A stretch of DNA of 30,536 bases from a virus, in the IMG/VR virus record IMGVR_UViG_3300017751_000128, positions 1 to 30,536 of that record. One strand, written 5' to 3'. Below, one piece after another: positions 1-7,820 of this stretch. A model generated the notes under the pieces. That model was not told where the DNA came from, made no database searches, and worked only from the letters and a program-made list of their open reading frames with translations. Position numbers and translations under genes: made by a program. Positions within the stretch are counted from its first letter, which is position 1, and every line of letters starts with the position of its first letter.

Positions 1-94
1 GATGTATTGTAACTTGTGTCCATTTTGCAAGACAAAAGCCGCAACCAACTTTATCTAGTTTTTCCTTAACTTCAATTGGTTCACCTTTGATCAT
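1..94 (-). CDS. N-terminus of probable radical-SAM (twitch-type) protein, cut by window edge
   Basis: Only the first 31 codons are present; the gene runs off the left edge. It starts at ATG 94 inside a TAATG overlap with the stop of the glycosyltransferase-like gene upstream, so the two are translationally coupled. The visible protein has a short charged start followed by the motif VGCGFCLAKWTQVTIH. From memory, a GCGFCLAKWTQVT motif near the start is characteristic of twitch-domain radical-SAM proteins of marine T4-like phages. The catalytic CxxxCxxC cluster of that family would lie further downstream, outside this window, so the enzyme class cannot be confirmed here. Its place at the end of a run of three glycosyltransferase-like genes suggests a joint role in modifying a sugar or protein surface (inference). 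Confidence 0.55.
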   Translation of the reverse strand, partial: MIKGEPIEVKEKLDKVGCGFCLAKWTQVTIH

Positions 95-1014
95 TAATTT
101 TCCTTATCAATGAACTGTTGATTGCCACCTCTGCTTGGATTTTGATAAACAGTTTTAAAAAATTGACTTTGTTCTTCATTGAAAGGTTGAATAGCAATAG
201 GAGCATCTAAGTCATTTATTAACTGACCGCCGTAATTATAAATTTCATCATGCAACACATCTGCAGGCATTTCATCTCTTCCGCCCCACAAATCATTTAA
301 GTATTCAAAATCTCTTACATTCACATAATCCCAATCACTAAGCATTGTCATAGCAAGTCCTTCTCTGGCTCCTAATATTGCCCAACTACCGTTTTTAACA
401 TCTGCACCAACCATTAACCAAATCCATAGTCTATGTAAATTTTTCCAATGACCGTTTAGAAATTCTTCTTTAGTTGGCTTCACTCCGCGATCAAGTGCCA
501 TTTTTACGCCTTCTCTAAATCCAGCTCGCCATGCTTGATGCGGTGTTTCATTATTATGAACATCTGAATAACAACTATTTTGTTGAATATATTGTAAGTC
601 CCAACAGAAATCAACTTGTGCTTGTTTATTATCAGGATCAGCATTTTCATGTGTTTTCATATCTAAAACATACTGCTTTGGCCAACATTTTAATCCGCCA
701 TTTCCATACAGTAATCCATTAATAGCATTTTTGCCACACCAACTAATTACACTATGCTCTAAGTCTGTGTGTTCATCAAAATCTAACACTTGATTAATAA
801 AGTCTTGACGTATAGTATTGTCACCGTCTACTGTAATAAAACGCTCTGTTTCGCTTAATTTAGCACACGCTTTATGTGCGGCATCTGAACCTTCTACACC
901 GTGTACACGTTTTGCCCAAGGAACTTTTGTTAATAGGTCTGCATAATTTTTATCAGCATTTGGTTCATCATAACTTAAATAAATTATATCTACTTCTGCA
1001 ATTTTTACTTTCAT
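94..1014 (-). CDS. Glycosyltransferase-like protein with DGD motif
   Basis: This 306-residue protein opens with a hydrophobic strand and YDEPNAD, then has an HGVEGSDAAHKACAKL helix and the segment FITVDGDNTI. The acidic DGD at residues 63-65 sits at the end of a beta strand, as the metal- and nucleotide-sugar-binding DxD motif does in GT-A glycosyltransferases. The long Trp- and Asp-rich C-terminal half (WAILGAREG, YLNDLWGGRDEMP) matches no family I can name. I recall similar proteins in marine cyanophages annotated as glycosyltransferase-like. The start ATG overlaps the upstream stop in a TAATG junction at 1014-1016, and the stop in turn overlaps the start of the radical-SAM candidate. The sugar donor and acceptor are unknown. 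It could transfer sugar to virion fibres or to host surface glycans (inference). Confidence 0.6.
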   Translation of the reverse strand: MKVKIAEVDIIYLSYDEPNADKNYADLLTKVPWAKRVHGVEGSDAAHKACAKLSETERFITVDGDNTIRQDFINQVLDFDEHTDLEHSVISWCGKNAINGLLYGNGGLKCWPKQYVLDMKTHENADPDNKQAQVDFCWDLQYIQQNSCYSDVHNNETPHQAWRAGFREGVKMALDRGVKPTKEEFLNGHWKNLHRLWIWLMVGADVKNGSWAILGAREGLAMTMLSDWDYVNVRDFEYLNDLWGGRDEMPADVLHDEIYNYGGQLINDLDAPIAIQPFNEEQSQFFKTVYQNPSRGGNQQFIDKEN

Positions 1015-1553
1015 TATAACTCCTTATACATACAAGTTGCCATATCACTACTTGCATAGATACTATATGCATCTTTAATGTTAATCATCTGTTCTTTAGG
1101 GTCAGCAATATTAAATGTAGCCATATCATACAATATGTGCGGATCACCTTTCTTTGTAAAACTAAAAGTAATCTCTTTTTGAAGATCTACATTTGTTGTT
1201 TTCATTGTATCTAATAATTCAATACCTGTACTAATATAACATCTTTTAGACTTTTTGTCAACCGTTAAAAGTAAATCATACATAGCAGATTCATCTGCAG
1301 GCATAATTTCTGTAAATTGTTCTGTGTGTTCAATATAAATATTCTTTTTAAGAACAAATGCTTTATCAGTCCTGTTATACGCTACAACATAGTCAGTCAT
1401 GTTTGCTTTAAAAGTTTTTATAGGTTCAATCTCTTCTTCGGTAACCTCAAAATACTGATATCCTTCTTCTATGCTAGGTCCAATACTAAAAATTTCACCA
1501 GTCTTTTGATTAAAACAAACATACTGCGGAGTATCTATTTTAACATGTTGCAT
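1014..1553 (-). CDS. Conserved-looking protein of unknown function (179 aa)
   Basis: I do not recognise a domain. The start is set at ATG 1553 (protein beginning MQHVKIDTPQYV) because GAGGAG lies 5 bases upstream. A longer frame begins at TTG 1568 but that codon has no spaced ribosome-binding site. The N-terminus has FNQKTGEIFSIGP and an acidic EVTEEEIEPI stretch, followed by alternating beta-rich segments; there is no signal peptide or membrane segment. It overlaps the preceding glycosyltransferase gene by 19 bases and its stop forms a TAATG junction with the next glycosyltransferase-like gene, so it belongs to that cassette. Its two neighbours suggest an accessory role in the same modification, or an unrelated small virion protein. 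Neither can be shown from sequence. Confidence 0.75.
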   Translation of the reverse strand: MQHVKIDTPQYVCFNQKTGEIFSIGPSIEEGYQYFEVTEEEIEPIKTFKANMTDYVVAYNRTDKAFVLKKNIYIEHTEQFTEIMPADESAMYDLLLTVDKKSKRCYISTGIELLDTMKTTNVDLQKEITFSFTKKGDPHILYDMATFNIADPKEQMINIKDAYSIYASSDMATCMYKEL

Positions 1554-2332
1554 AACATCTCCTCGCAAAAACTATTTTCTGTATAGTGAAAAATTCCATG
1601 CTGTTTATAATTGCCAACTTTTAATTCGTCACTAATATAATATGGCACAGTATCAGTCCAAGTATCGGTTGGGTTATCCCATCCTTGTACTTTACTTTTC
1701 ATATGTGTAAAAGATGCAGAATTAATATTGTAGTCTTGTATATTGCAATCAAGTAATGCAACAGCATGATTTACATCCATACTACTTAATTTAGGACTTT
1801 GCTTAGGAACATATACTTGATAATATTTTTCAAAGTTCTCACACACTCTATTTAATACTTTATAATAATCTAATGCTGTGTCATCTTTTTTAAAATAATG
1901 AAAGGCACAATATATATTAGGTAAATTATTTGCTGTAAATGCTTTTCTATAGAAATCATTTGTAATAATATTACCTCGATAATCACTTACTTTGCTTACA
2001 AAGCCTATACTTTTTTCTGCAAAGTATTTCCACCAATGCGAAACATCTGATAAAAATATCATATCAGTGTCTAGTACAACTGTTTCATCATATGGAGTTA
2101 AATGAAATACTTTCCATCTGTGTTCTGTTTTATAAAAACTTTGTGAGTGTTTGTCATGCCACGGTACTTCTATAATTTTATCAAACACACTTTTATATTC
2201 TTCTGGAACTATGTCACTTGTTACTATTGACACATTTTTAATTGATTGTGTTTTCTTTATACTCAATGCACACAAATATGCTTGACGCACATAGTCATCA
2301 CCCATAGCTACCATAATATATCCCTTATCCAT
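1535..2332 (-). CDS. GT8-like glycosyltransferase (second of a pair)
   Basis: This 265-residue protein has a GT-A-type layout. An N-terminal strand (GYIMVAMGDDYVRQAYLCA) is followed by an alternating alpha/beta region and the segment TPYDETVVLDTD, whose DTD motif at residues 88-90 would bind metal and the nucleotide-sugar diphosphate. The C-terminal half carries SSMDVNHAVAL and a final GIFHYTEN segment, reminiscent of the second metal-binding His region of GT8-like enzymes. GGGAG lies 9 bases before ATG 2332, which supports this start over the internal Met7. The gene overlaps the first glycosyltransferase by 8 bases (ATGGATAA). The two proteins share the SPYD/TPYD-x-T-LVLDTD core, so they look like diverged duplicates. 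The cellular target is unknown; fibre or host-glycan modification is inferred from position. Confidence 0.72.
   Translation of the reverse strand: MDKGYIMVAMGDDYVRQAYLCALSIKKTQSIKNVSIVTSDIVPEEYKSVFDKIIEVPWHDKHSQSFYKTEHRWKVFHLTPYDETVVLDTDMIFLSDVSHWWKYFAEKSIGFVSKVSDYRGNIITNDFYRKAFTANNLPNIYCAFHYFKKDDTALDYYKVLNRVCENFEKYYQVYVPKQSPKLSSMDVNHAVALLDCNIQDYNINSASFTHMKSKVQGWDNPTDTWTDTVPYYISDELKVGNYKQHGIFHYTENSFCEEMLCNMLK
1559..1564 (-). promoter_or_regulatory. Ribosome-binding site deciding the start of the 179-aa gene
   Basis: GAGGAG on the minus strand is separated by 5 bases from ATG 1553. It lies inside the last codons of the upstream glycosyltransferase gene. It favours ATG 1553 over the in-frame TTG at 1568. 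Confidence 0.75.
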
Positions 2333-3149
2333 TTATAAGTTCTCCCAAACTAAACTTATTCATGACATGTACATTACAGTCTTTTGTTGATGCTAAAATA
2401 TATTCTCCTACATATTTTTCTTTTTGTATTAAGAATGTAATACAATCATCTTTGATAGCTTTGACAATATCCCTATCTAATGTATAAAACATCTTACCCG
2501 GTAAAGTCTTTGCCCAATTATCGTCTTTGAATCCGTTCATTATATGTATAGCAATACTAAACACATGATCGTTTCTAAAGTTTCTGCTTCCTAAATTATA
2601 TACTTGTTCGTAATGTTTCCAATTATCTACTAAGTGTTTCAACAGGTCAAAGAATATTTTTGTTTCTTGTGTTTTTGTAAAACAAAAGCAAGTTGCCCAA
2701 TAAAAAGGAATACCAGTATTATTAATATAATCAAATTCTTTATGCTTACGCCAACTACACAAATCAATTCCTTTTTTATATATTTGAAAACTATGTAAGT
2801 TATTAAATGCATTTTTAAATACATCGTTACAAATTATGTAATCTGTATCAAGGACAAGTGTAGTATCATAAGGAGATAATTCATAACTTTTTACTCTGTC
2901 GTTATTTTTAAATAATAATCTTTGGTGATGTAGAGAGCCATTATAATAACGCTTTACGTTACTATTATCATCTGCTATTTTAATTACTTGATCAAATACT
3001 TTATTGCTGTTAAGACTTTGTGGCGTAGACGTAACTAAGGTAGTTGGAAGATTTAAATGTTGTTTTACACGCTTTGCAAGGAATTCTGCTTGCTTTAAAT
3101 AGTCTATTTTTCCGTTATTATGTGCGAAGCATAGTACACCATTAGACAT
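2325..3149 (-). CDS. GT8-like glycosyltransferase (first of a pair)
   Basis: The protein has 274 residues from ATG 3149. A TTG one codon upstream also extends the frame, but ATG with AAGG about 9 bases upstream is the likelier start. An N-terminal GVLCFAHNNGKIDYLKQAEFLA segment resembles the sugar-nucleotide strand and helix of GT-A enzymes. The segment LSPYDTTLVLDTDYI carries the DTD motif at residues 101-103. The later GSRNFRNDHVFSIAIHIMNG segment aligns in position with SSMDVNHAVALL of its neighbour, including the DH/NH pair. It overlaps the 115-residue gene by 8 bases (ATGTCTAA) and the second glycosyltransferase by 8 bases. That identical spacing at both ends suggests the pair arose by duplication and is co-translated. 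Substrates are unknown. Confidence 0.7.
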   Translation of the reverse strand: MSNGVLCFAHNNGKIDYLKQAEFLAKRVKQHLNLPTTLVTSTPQSLNSNKVFDQVIKIADDNSNVKRYYNGSLHHQRLLFKNNDRVKSYELSPYDTTLVLDTDYIICNDVFKNAFNNLHSFQIYKKGIDLCSWRKHKEFDYINNTGIPFYWATCFCFTKTQETKIFFDLLKHLVDNWKHYEQVYNLGSRNFRNDHVFSIAIHIMNGFKDDNWAKTLPGKMFYTLDRDIVKAIKDDCITFLIQKEKYVGEYILASTKDCNVHVMNKFSLGELING

Positions 3150-3489
3150 CAACTAAACCTTCTACACTACGCTTGGTGCTTAGAGCTTTATATTCGTCTA
3201 AGTACTTGTTAGTTGCATCTGTATATTGTTGCATTGCTTTTGACACAAAGTCAACAACACTGTCTATTTGTATTGGTGTATAGTTATCATCAACTATGAC
3301 TGTTTTCTCTATACCGCCCTTACTAAGCATGAAAACAAAATTTAGAAGTTCTTTGGTAATTGTAAATTTGCCATTATCGGAGTACATTACAAGCTCGTCA
3401 AGATACTTTTCATGTAATATACGTTTTTGTGCATTAAGAGTTGCGGTAAAATTAGAAAAATCTAACGCTTTTTCTAGTGCTTCGTCCAT
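3142..3489 (-). CDS. Conserved small phage protein (115 aa), function unknown
   Basis: This mostly helical, charged protein contains ALDFSNFTATLNAQKRILHEKY near the start, a central ITKELLNFVFMLSKGG and a TKRSVEGLVDV end. I recall small proteins of cyanomyoviruses with the same LDFSN...LN.QKR, DDN..PI.I and RTVEGLVD signatures, always near tail genes and without an assigned function. TAGGAG lies 9 bases upstream of ATG 3489. A TAAATA box stands 26 bases upstream of the start, so this gene may be the first of the glycosyltransferase transcript. It has no membrane segment or signal peptide. An assembly or chaperone role for the fibre proteins upstream is possible but unsupported. Confidence 0.75.
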   Translation of the reverse strand: MDEALEKALDFSNFTATLNAQKRILHEKYLDELVMYSDNGKFTITKELLNFVFMLSKGGIEKTVIVDDNYTPIQIDSVVDFVSKAMQQYTDATNKYLDEYKALSTKRSVEGLVDV

Positions 3490-3512
3490 AGTTATACTCC
3501 TACTTTAGTATT

Positions 3513-3522
3513 ACTATTTACT
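3513..3522 (-). promoter_or_regulatory. Candidate late promoter box before the 115-aa gene
   Basis: The minus strand reads GAGTAAATAGTAATAC, with TAAATA at 3520-3515 in the 34-base gap between the 304-residue and 115-residue genes. TAAATA is the core of the T4-type late promoter (TATAAATA) recognised by a gp55-like sigma factor. Its distance from the start codon (about 26 bases) matches the boxes before gp6 and the 496-residue fibre. It would drive the downstream glycosyltransferase cassette. Confidence 0.45.
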
Positions 3523-3523
3523 C

Positions 3524-4438
3524 TTATAGGTTGTCTGTATTGTTGAAAGTTGGCGCTGATATGTTAACACTACTAGAGTTGTTAGGTCTATTAAGCTGTG
3601 CTGTGCTTGTTGTAGTCGCTGTAACAGCTTCGTCAAAATTTGGATTACCTGTTTTATCTTCGTTAAACGTAACTCTGAATGTTAAAACTGCTCCACTTTT
3701 TTTCGCTTGGATCAAATAGTCGTTTTGACTATATGCACTTGCTGTTTTGTTAAAAATTGTTACAAAACTAGTTGGCAAGTTTGAATAGCCATAGTTTGTG
3801 CCTGTTGAACCATTACTTGTAGTTGCTCTACCAAACACAACTGTACCAACACTTGTCATTAAGTTACGCCAATCATTATTGATTGTTGTGTTACCGGATC
3901 CAATTGATCCACTTAAATTTACAGTACCGCCTGCATTAAAAAATACACGCATATGATCTGTACCACTAATTGTAGTTGTTGATCCGTCACCGTTAGTAAC
4001 TGAATATCCACCAAAGGTTACTGTGAATGTAGTATTGATGTCTGTTGACCAACTTGAAGATCTTGAACTAGATGTACCAGATTGCAAGCCTAACTGACTT
4101 GCCGCCGCATTTAATCTTGCCGCTTGTGCTGTTGTACTTAATGTTTCATACTGTACGTAGCCTTCTTTGTTAGTAGAATTTGAATCTAAAATTGTGTCAC
4201 CTACACTAGGCTGTGCAATCTCAACTGGCGCCGTTCCTGTTTGATGCAATCTAATCTTAGTCATGTCAGTAAACAAGTTTGTCATGTCTTGAGCTGTTAC
4301 TGTTGCACCTACTGCAACTGTGCTACTTGCTCTAGCCTGACCATAACCTTCGTCACCTGATCCTAGACCAATCACTGCCGCAATTCTTGCTTGAATAATG
4401 TTATACCGCGCCGCGGTAATTGTATCGCCTACTGCCAT
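3524..4438 (-). CDS. Virion structural protein of marine T4-like phages (304 aa)
   Basis: The protein starts MAVGDTITAARYN, continues with DEGYGQARASS, DMTNLFTDMTKIRLHQTG and a Ser/Thr/Asn/Gly-rich beta-type C-terminal half. I recall cyanophage structural proteins with the same MAVGD.ITAARYN...GYGQ...DM..LY.D....R.HQTG signature. The composition (abundant T, S, N and G, very few charged residues after residue 100) is typical of extended beta-structured tail or fibre proteins. AAGGAAG lies about 5 bases before ATG 4438. A weak TATAAGTA box overlaps the stop of the upstream fibre gene. It follows the three fibre paralogues and probably works with them at the distal tail, but it lacks their N-terminal module. 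Confidence 0.7.
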   Translation of the reverse strand: MAVGDTITAARYNIIQARIAAVIGLGSGDEGYGQARASSTVAVGATVTAQDMTNLFTDMTKIRLHQTGTAPVEIAQPSVGDTILDSNSTNKEGYVQYETLSTTAQAARLNAAASQLGLQSGTSSSRSSSWSTDINTTFTVTFGGYSVTNGDGSTTTISGTDHMRVFFNAGGTVNLSGSIGSGNTTINNDWRNLMTSVGTVVFGRATTSNGSTGTNYGYSNLPTSFVTIFNKTASAYSQNDYLIQAKKSGAVLTFRVTFNEDKTGNPNFDEAVTATTTSTAQLNRPNNSSSVNISAPTFNNTDNL

Positions 4439-4454
4439 ATTACTTCCTTTTTAA

Positions 4455-4462
4455 TACTTATA
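4455..4462 (-). promoter_or_regulatory. Weak candidate late promoter box (TATAAGTA)
   Basis: TATAAGTA differs by one base from TATAAATA, and it includes the TAA stop of the 496-residue fibre gene. It ends 17 bases before ATG 4438. The mismatch falls in the most conserved part of the box, so this is the least certain of the five candidates. Confidence 0.25.
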
Positions 4463-5948
4463 CTTTAAGTACACACTCGATTAGTTTTTCTGATTCATCA
4501 TCACTAGCTTCTAGTGCAATACCAACTAACGCTGTAGTTTGTACTGTTGAGCTTACTCCATCTTCCCAAGCGTAAACTGCTTCACCTTTCTTAACAATAC
4601 CTTTTACTCTTACTGGAACACGACCTTTAAGACCAATTGCTTGGCCTTCTGCTTCGCTATTCATTAAGTATGCAGGTTCTGCTGAAATTACACCAATACA
4701 CATTGAACTTGCTTTTGCAGGTCCTGCTTCATGCTCTTCGTGTGTGCATACTTCCATAGCTGTTCCTACCGGATGTTCTTCTGCTGTAGTATATTTCTCT
4801 GCCAAGTCAGCATATCTTGCACTTGTTGAAACACCGTTAAACACGTTAGCAGAAATGTTACCGCTTGAATCACGTACTGCAACTGTGTTATTAGTTGGAT
4901 TTACATCACCTGTTCTATAATTTGATCCAACTTGTAGTGCAATCGCCTGTGTTGCTAATCCGTTAAATGAAGTAGCATACATGTTTCTCCATTTATAGTT
5001 TGCGTCACCAATGTCAAAAGTTCCTGTTATTGTTGGAATAAGTCCAGTTGCTTGTATACCTAATACTTCTGTTGATACTCCACCGGATGATTTAACTTTA
5101 AATCTAATTTTTTGTCCTACTGTGTTTTCAATAATACCTTCGTTACCTGCGCCAGATGTATCAATGTAAACTGCTAAGTCATTTGCCGCACCAACTGTCA
5201 GACCTGCATCGGAAAATCTAACAATATCACCAAATGAACTTTCTTCTCCTGGTGTGTTTTGTACAAACTGTGAAGCAAGCACTCCGCCAAGTCTTTCAGA
5301 GTTTGTTGCTGTACCGTGGTATCTGTGTGCTGAACTTGTCACACCGTTTGTAGCATTTGTTGTGTTTCTTAGGGTTAATCCTTGATGTACTACATCAAAA
5401 CCTGATATAACATTTGCTGGATCTGTAGTATCAATTGTAAATTCTGAATTACTTACAATAAAAACCACACCATCATCAACAGTACCTTTAATTACAGTTC
5501 TGTTTACTTGATTGTTATCACGTATTTGTGCAGTTACCATAGCACTTACTGTAGTACCTATTGACTGTGGACCAATTAGGACAAATCCACCGTCGGCATT
5601 TTGTGCATATAACTGATTGTTACCGCTATCCCACCAAAAATCACCTGTTGTTAAACCAACTGGTTGGGTAGTAGCAACTTCTGCTCCGCCTGTTGTTCTA
5701 AATTTTGTTCCATCGTAGAACTTTAATTTTTTTACTGAATTATCAAACCAAATCTGTCCAGATAATGGACCAGCTGGCTGACTTGCACTAGAAAAGTTTT
5801 CTAGTAAATGGATAAAGTTTTCGTTTTGAATTTCACCATAACCAGCATAGTTCTTACCTACTAATTTAAGTGAAGTACTCTGGTCAATGGTTCCGTCTTC
5901 GACCGTTACTAACGACCCTCCATTTGTTAAATTTATTACGTATGCCAT
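4458..5948 (-). CDS. Tail fibre-like protein, paralogue 3, with YADLAE-type C-terminal domain
   Basis: This 496-residue protein shares the N-terminal module of the next two genes upstream. It has MAYVINLTNG, a GKNYAGYGEIQNENFIHLLENF segment, two GQIWFD / GDFWWD repeats followed by LKFYDGT or NQLYAQN, and a GF-x-V-x-x-GL segment near residue 190. The central part is a low-complexity, repetitive beta region. From about residue 375 a distinct domain begins with ARYADLAEKYTTAEEHPVGT and contains IGVISAEPAYLMNSE and GRVPVRVKGIVKKGEAVYAW. I recall this YADLAE...PAYLMNS...GRVP domain as a common C-terminal cap of marine phage fibre proteins. It may be a folding or receptor-facing head (inference). 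TATAAATA lies 27 bases upstream of the start. Confidence 0.8.
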   Translation of the reverse strand: MAYVINLTNGGSLVTVEDGTIDQSTSLKLVGKNYAGYGEIQNENFIHLLENFSSASQPAGPLSGQIWFDNSVKKLKFYDGTKFRTTGGAEVATTQPVGLTTGDFWWDSGNNQLYAQNADGGFVLIGPQSIGTTVSAMVTAQIRDNNQVNRTVIKGTVDDGVVFIVSNSEFTIDTTDPANVISGFDVVHQGLTLRNTTNATNGVTSSAHRYHGTATNSERLGGVLASQFVQNTPGEESSFGDIVRFSDAGLTVGAANDLAVYIDTSGAGNEGIIENTVGQKIRFKVKSSGGVSTEVLGIQATGLIPTITGTFDIGDANYKWRNMYATSFNGLATQAIALQVGSNYRTGDVNPTNNTVAVRDSSGNISANVFNGVSTSARYADLAEKYTTAEEHPVGTAMEVCTHEEHEAGPAKASSMCIGVISAEPAYLMNSEAEGQAIGLKGRVPVRVKGIVKKGEAVYAWEDGVSSTVQTTALVGIALEASDDESEKLIECVLKV

Positions 5949-5974
5949 TTATTAACCCCTAATTGTGTTATATG

Positions 5975-5982
5975 TATTTATA
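5975..5982 (-). promoter_or_regulatory. Candidate late promoter TATAAATA
   Basis: This is an exact match to the T4 late promoter consensus TATAAATA, 27 bases before ATG 5948. The TAA inside it is the stop codon of the 613-residue fibre gene, so promoter and stop codon share bases. It lets the third fibre paralogue be transcribed apart from the first two. Confidence 0.6.
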
Positions 5983-7819
5983 TCAAACTACCCGGAGTCA
6001 AGTCTTGGACATAACCCCATGCTCCTGATGAAATTCTAAATAATTTAAGTGTTCTTGTTACTGTAGATGTAATAGCACCAGTAGCATCATTAAATGTAGC
6101 ACTTTGAATAACACTTACAGAGCCATCATCGTTGCCGCTATTATCTTTTTGCTGTACTAGTATTGTATTTTCATTAAATGCAGTGTTCAAAGCAGAACCT
6201 GTAAGTGTCGCTGTAGCACCTGTAGTGGTTGTACAGTGTATTCTAGCTTCAGTACCGTTTTGTTTTGTGTTTGCCGGTGAAATATCATTTAAAATTGTAG
6301 CTATATTTGTATGCTGTTGTGCAGTTCCTGCTGTTCCTAGTCCTGTAACGTCTAATGCTAGTGCTATCACTTCTAAATTAATGCTACTATCAACATAATT
6401 TTTAGTTGCAACATCTTGTGCCGCTGTTGGATCACTAACATTTCTAATTTGTCTTGATGTGACTAAGTTAATATTACCGGCCGCTGTAATGTTCATACCG
6501 TTTCCGCTTCCATCTACAGTGGTTGTAGATAAAGCATTGCCGCCTGTAAAGCTAAAACTACCAATATTTGCTGTTGTTAATGCACCAACACTTGTAATAC
6601 CAACTGCTGATGATCCTGTAATAATATCAACCCCGTTAAATTTAAGTGAACTTGCTCCAGTTAAGTTTACGCTTACATTAGATGTCCATGAGTTTGTATT
6701 GTTACGCCATAAAAATTCTTTTGTACCGTTTGAAGATGCAACTGTTATACCTGCTTGGTCAACTCCTGCGTCGTCAAGCAACGTACTATCGTCACCTTTT
6801 GCTAATTCTATACTTTTATCTCTAACTAATAATTTTTGTACATCAAGTTCTGTTGTCTCTCCGTCAACAATTAAGTTTCCGGCTACTCTCATGTTGCCAC
6901 CAACGTCTAATGTTTCTGTTGGACTAGTGTTAAAAATACCAATTCTGCTATTTGATGAATCAATCGTCATTGCATCAGTCTTACCACTGCTGGTAGTCAT
7001 TCTAAATGTGTAGTTTTGTCCTGATACTTGGTTCTCATTAACAACACCTTCTGATGTTACTTTTGTAACATTGTTGTCTGTAAGTCCAATTGTAAGTCCT
7101 AAATTGTTTCTAACTGTTAATGCACCTGATGTTGCATCATCAGAGTCACTTGCAAGGAACTGTGCCGCTGTTCTTGAAACATTATTACTGTCAACTAGTG
7201 CTGATGTTCTAGACGCTGTGCCAGCAAATACAAAATCTGAGTCAACAACATTAAATCCTTTTACAACATCGCCTGTAAATCCTGGAATTGTATCTACGTT
7301 TTGCGGAGTAAATGGAACTTTACTCCATAAGCCTACAAATGTACCACCTACCCAGTACTTAACAATAGTTCTACTTGTACCTGTGTTGTCTAGCACGGTT
7401 ACAACTTCAGGTCCAGACTTACCTTGGAATGCATTGTAAATTGGGCCTGCTAATTCTAAATCAGTGCCATCAAAAAAGTATAATTGATTTGCATCATTAT
7501 CAATCCACATGTCACCTGCAACCATTGTAGGTTGCTTAGGTTGTACAATAGGTCCTCCACCTGTTGTCCAATCAGTACCTGTATAAACTTTTAATCTACT
7601 GTTTGATGAATCCCACCAAATTTGTCCTGCTAGTGGATTAGATGGCGACGATGCGTTTGCAAAGTTTTCAAGCATCTTAACAAAGTTTTCGTTAATTGCT
7701 TCACCAAAACCTGTGTAGTTTTTTCCAATTAATGTAATATCAGTGCTTGTTACATCAATTTGTCCGTCTGCTAAATTTACAAGTAAAGCACCCGTAGTCT
7801 TATTAATCTGATATGCCAT
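5978..7819 (-). CDS. Tail fibre-like protein, paralogue 2
   Basis: This 613-residue protein starts MAYQINKTTG and carries the family module: LIGKNYTGFGEAINENFVKMLENFA at about residues 30-55, then GQIWWD...LKVYTGTDW and GDMWIDNDANQLYFFDGTDL repeats, then a GFNVV segment near residue 190. The middle has NRIGIFNTSPTETLDVGGNMRVAGNLIVDG, a phrase typical of phage fibre shafts. DVATKNYVDSSI near residue 467 is a motif common before fibre knobs. The last 150 residues form a Thr/Asn-rich beta domain without collar or YADLAE signatures. Its ATG is one base after the stop of paralogue 1 (TAATATG), and no good ribosome-binding site is visible, so it depends on coupled translation. The function is inferred as distal tail or fibre structure. 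Confidence 0.78.
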   Translation of the reverse strand: MAYQINKTTGALLVNLADGQIDVTSTDITLIGKNYTGFGEAINENFVKMLENFANASSPSNPLAGQIWWDSSNSRLKVYTGTDWTTGGGPIVQPKQPTMVAGDMWIDNDANQLYFFDGTDLELAGPIYNAFQGKSGPEVVTVLDNTGTSRTIVKYWVGGTFVGLWSKVPFTPQNVDTIPGFTGDVVKGFNVVDSDFVFAGTASRTSALVDSNNVSRTAAQFLASDSDDATSGALTVRNNLGLTIGLTDNNVTKVTSEGVVNENQVSGQNYTFRMTTSSGKTDAMTIDSSNSRIGIFNTSPTETLDVGGNMRVAGNLIVDGETTELDVQKLLVRDKSIELAKGDDSTLLDDAGVDQAGITVASSNGTKEFLWRNNTNSWTSNVSVNLTGASSLKFNGVDIITGSSAVGITSVGALTTANIGSFSFTGGNALSTTTVDGSGNGMNITAAGNINLVTSRQIRNVSDPTAAQDVATKNYVDSSINLEVIALALDVTGLGTAGTAQQHTNIATILNDISPANTKQNGTEARIHCTTTTGATATLTGSALNTAFNENTILVQQKDNSGNDDGSVSVIQSATFNDATGAITSTVTRTLKLFRISSGAWGYVQDLTPGSLI

Positions 7820-7820
7820 A

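Noticed and set aside
1554-1568. TTG start five codons upstream for the 179-residue protein
   Set aside because: The good GAGGAG site lies inside those codons and is spaced correctly only for ATG 1553.
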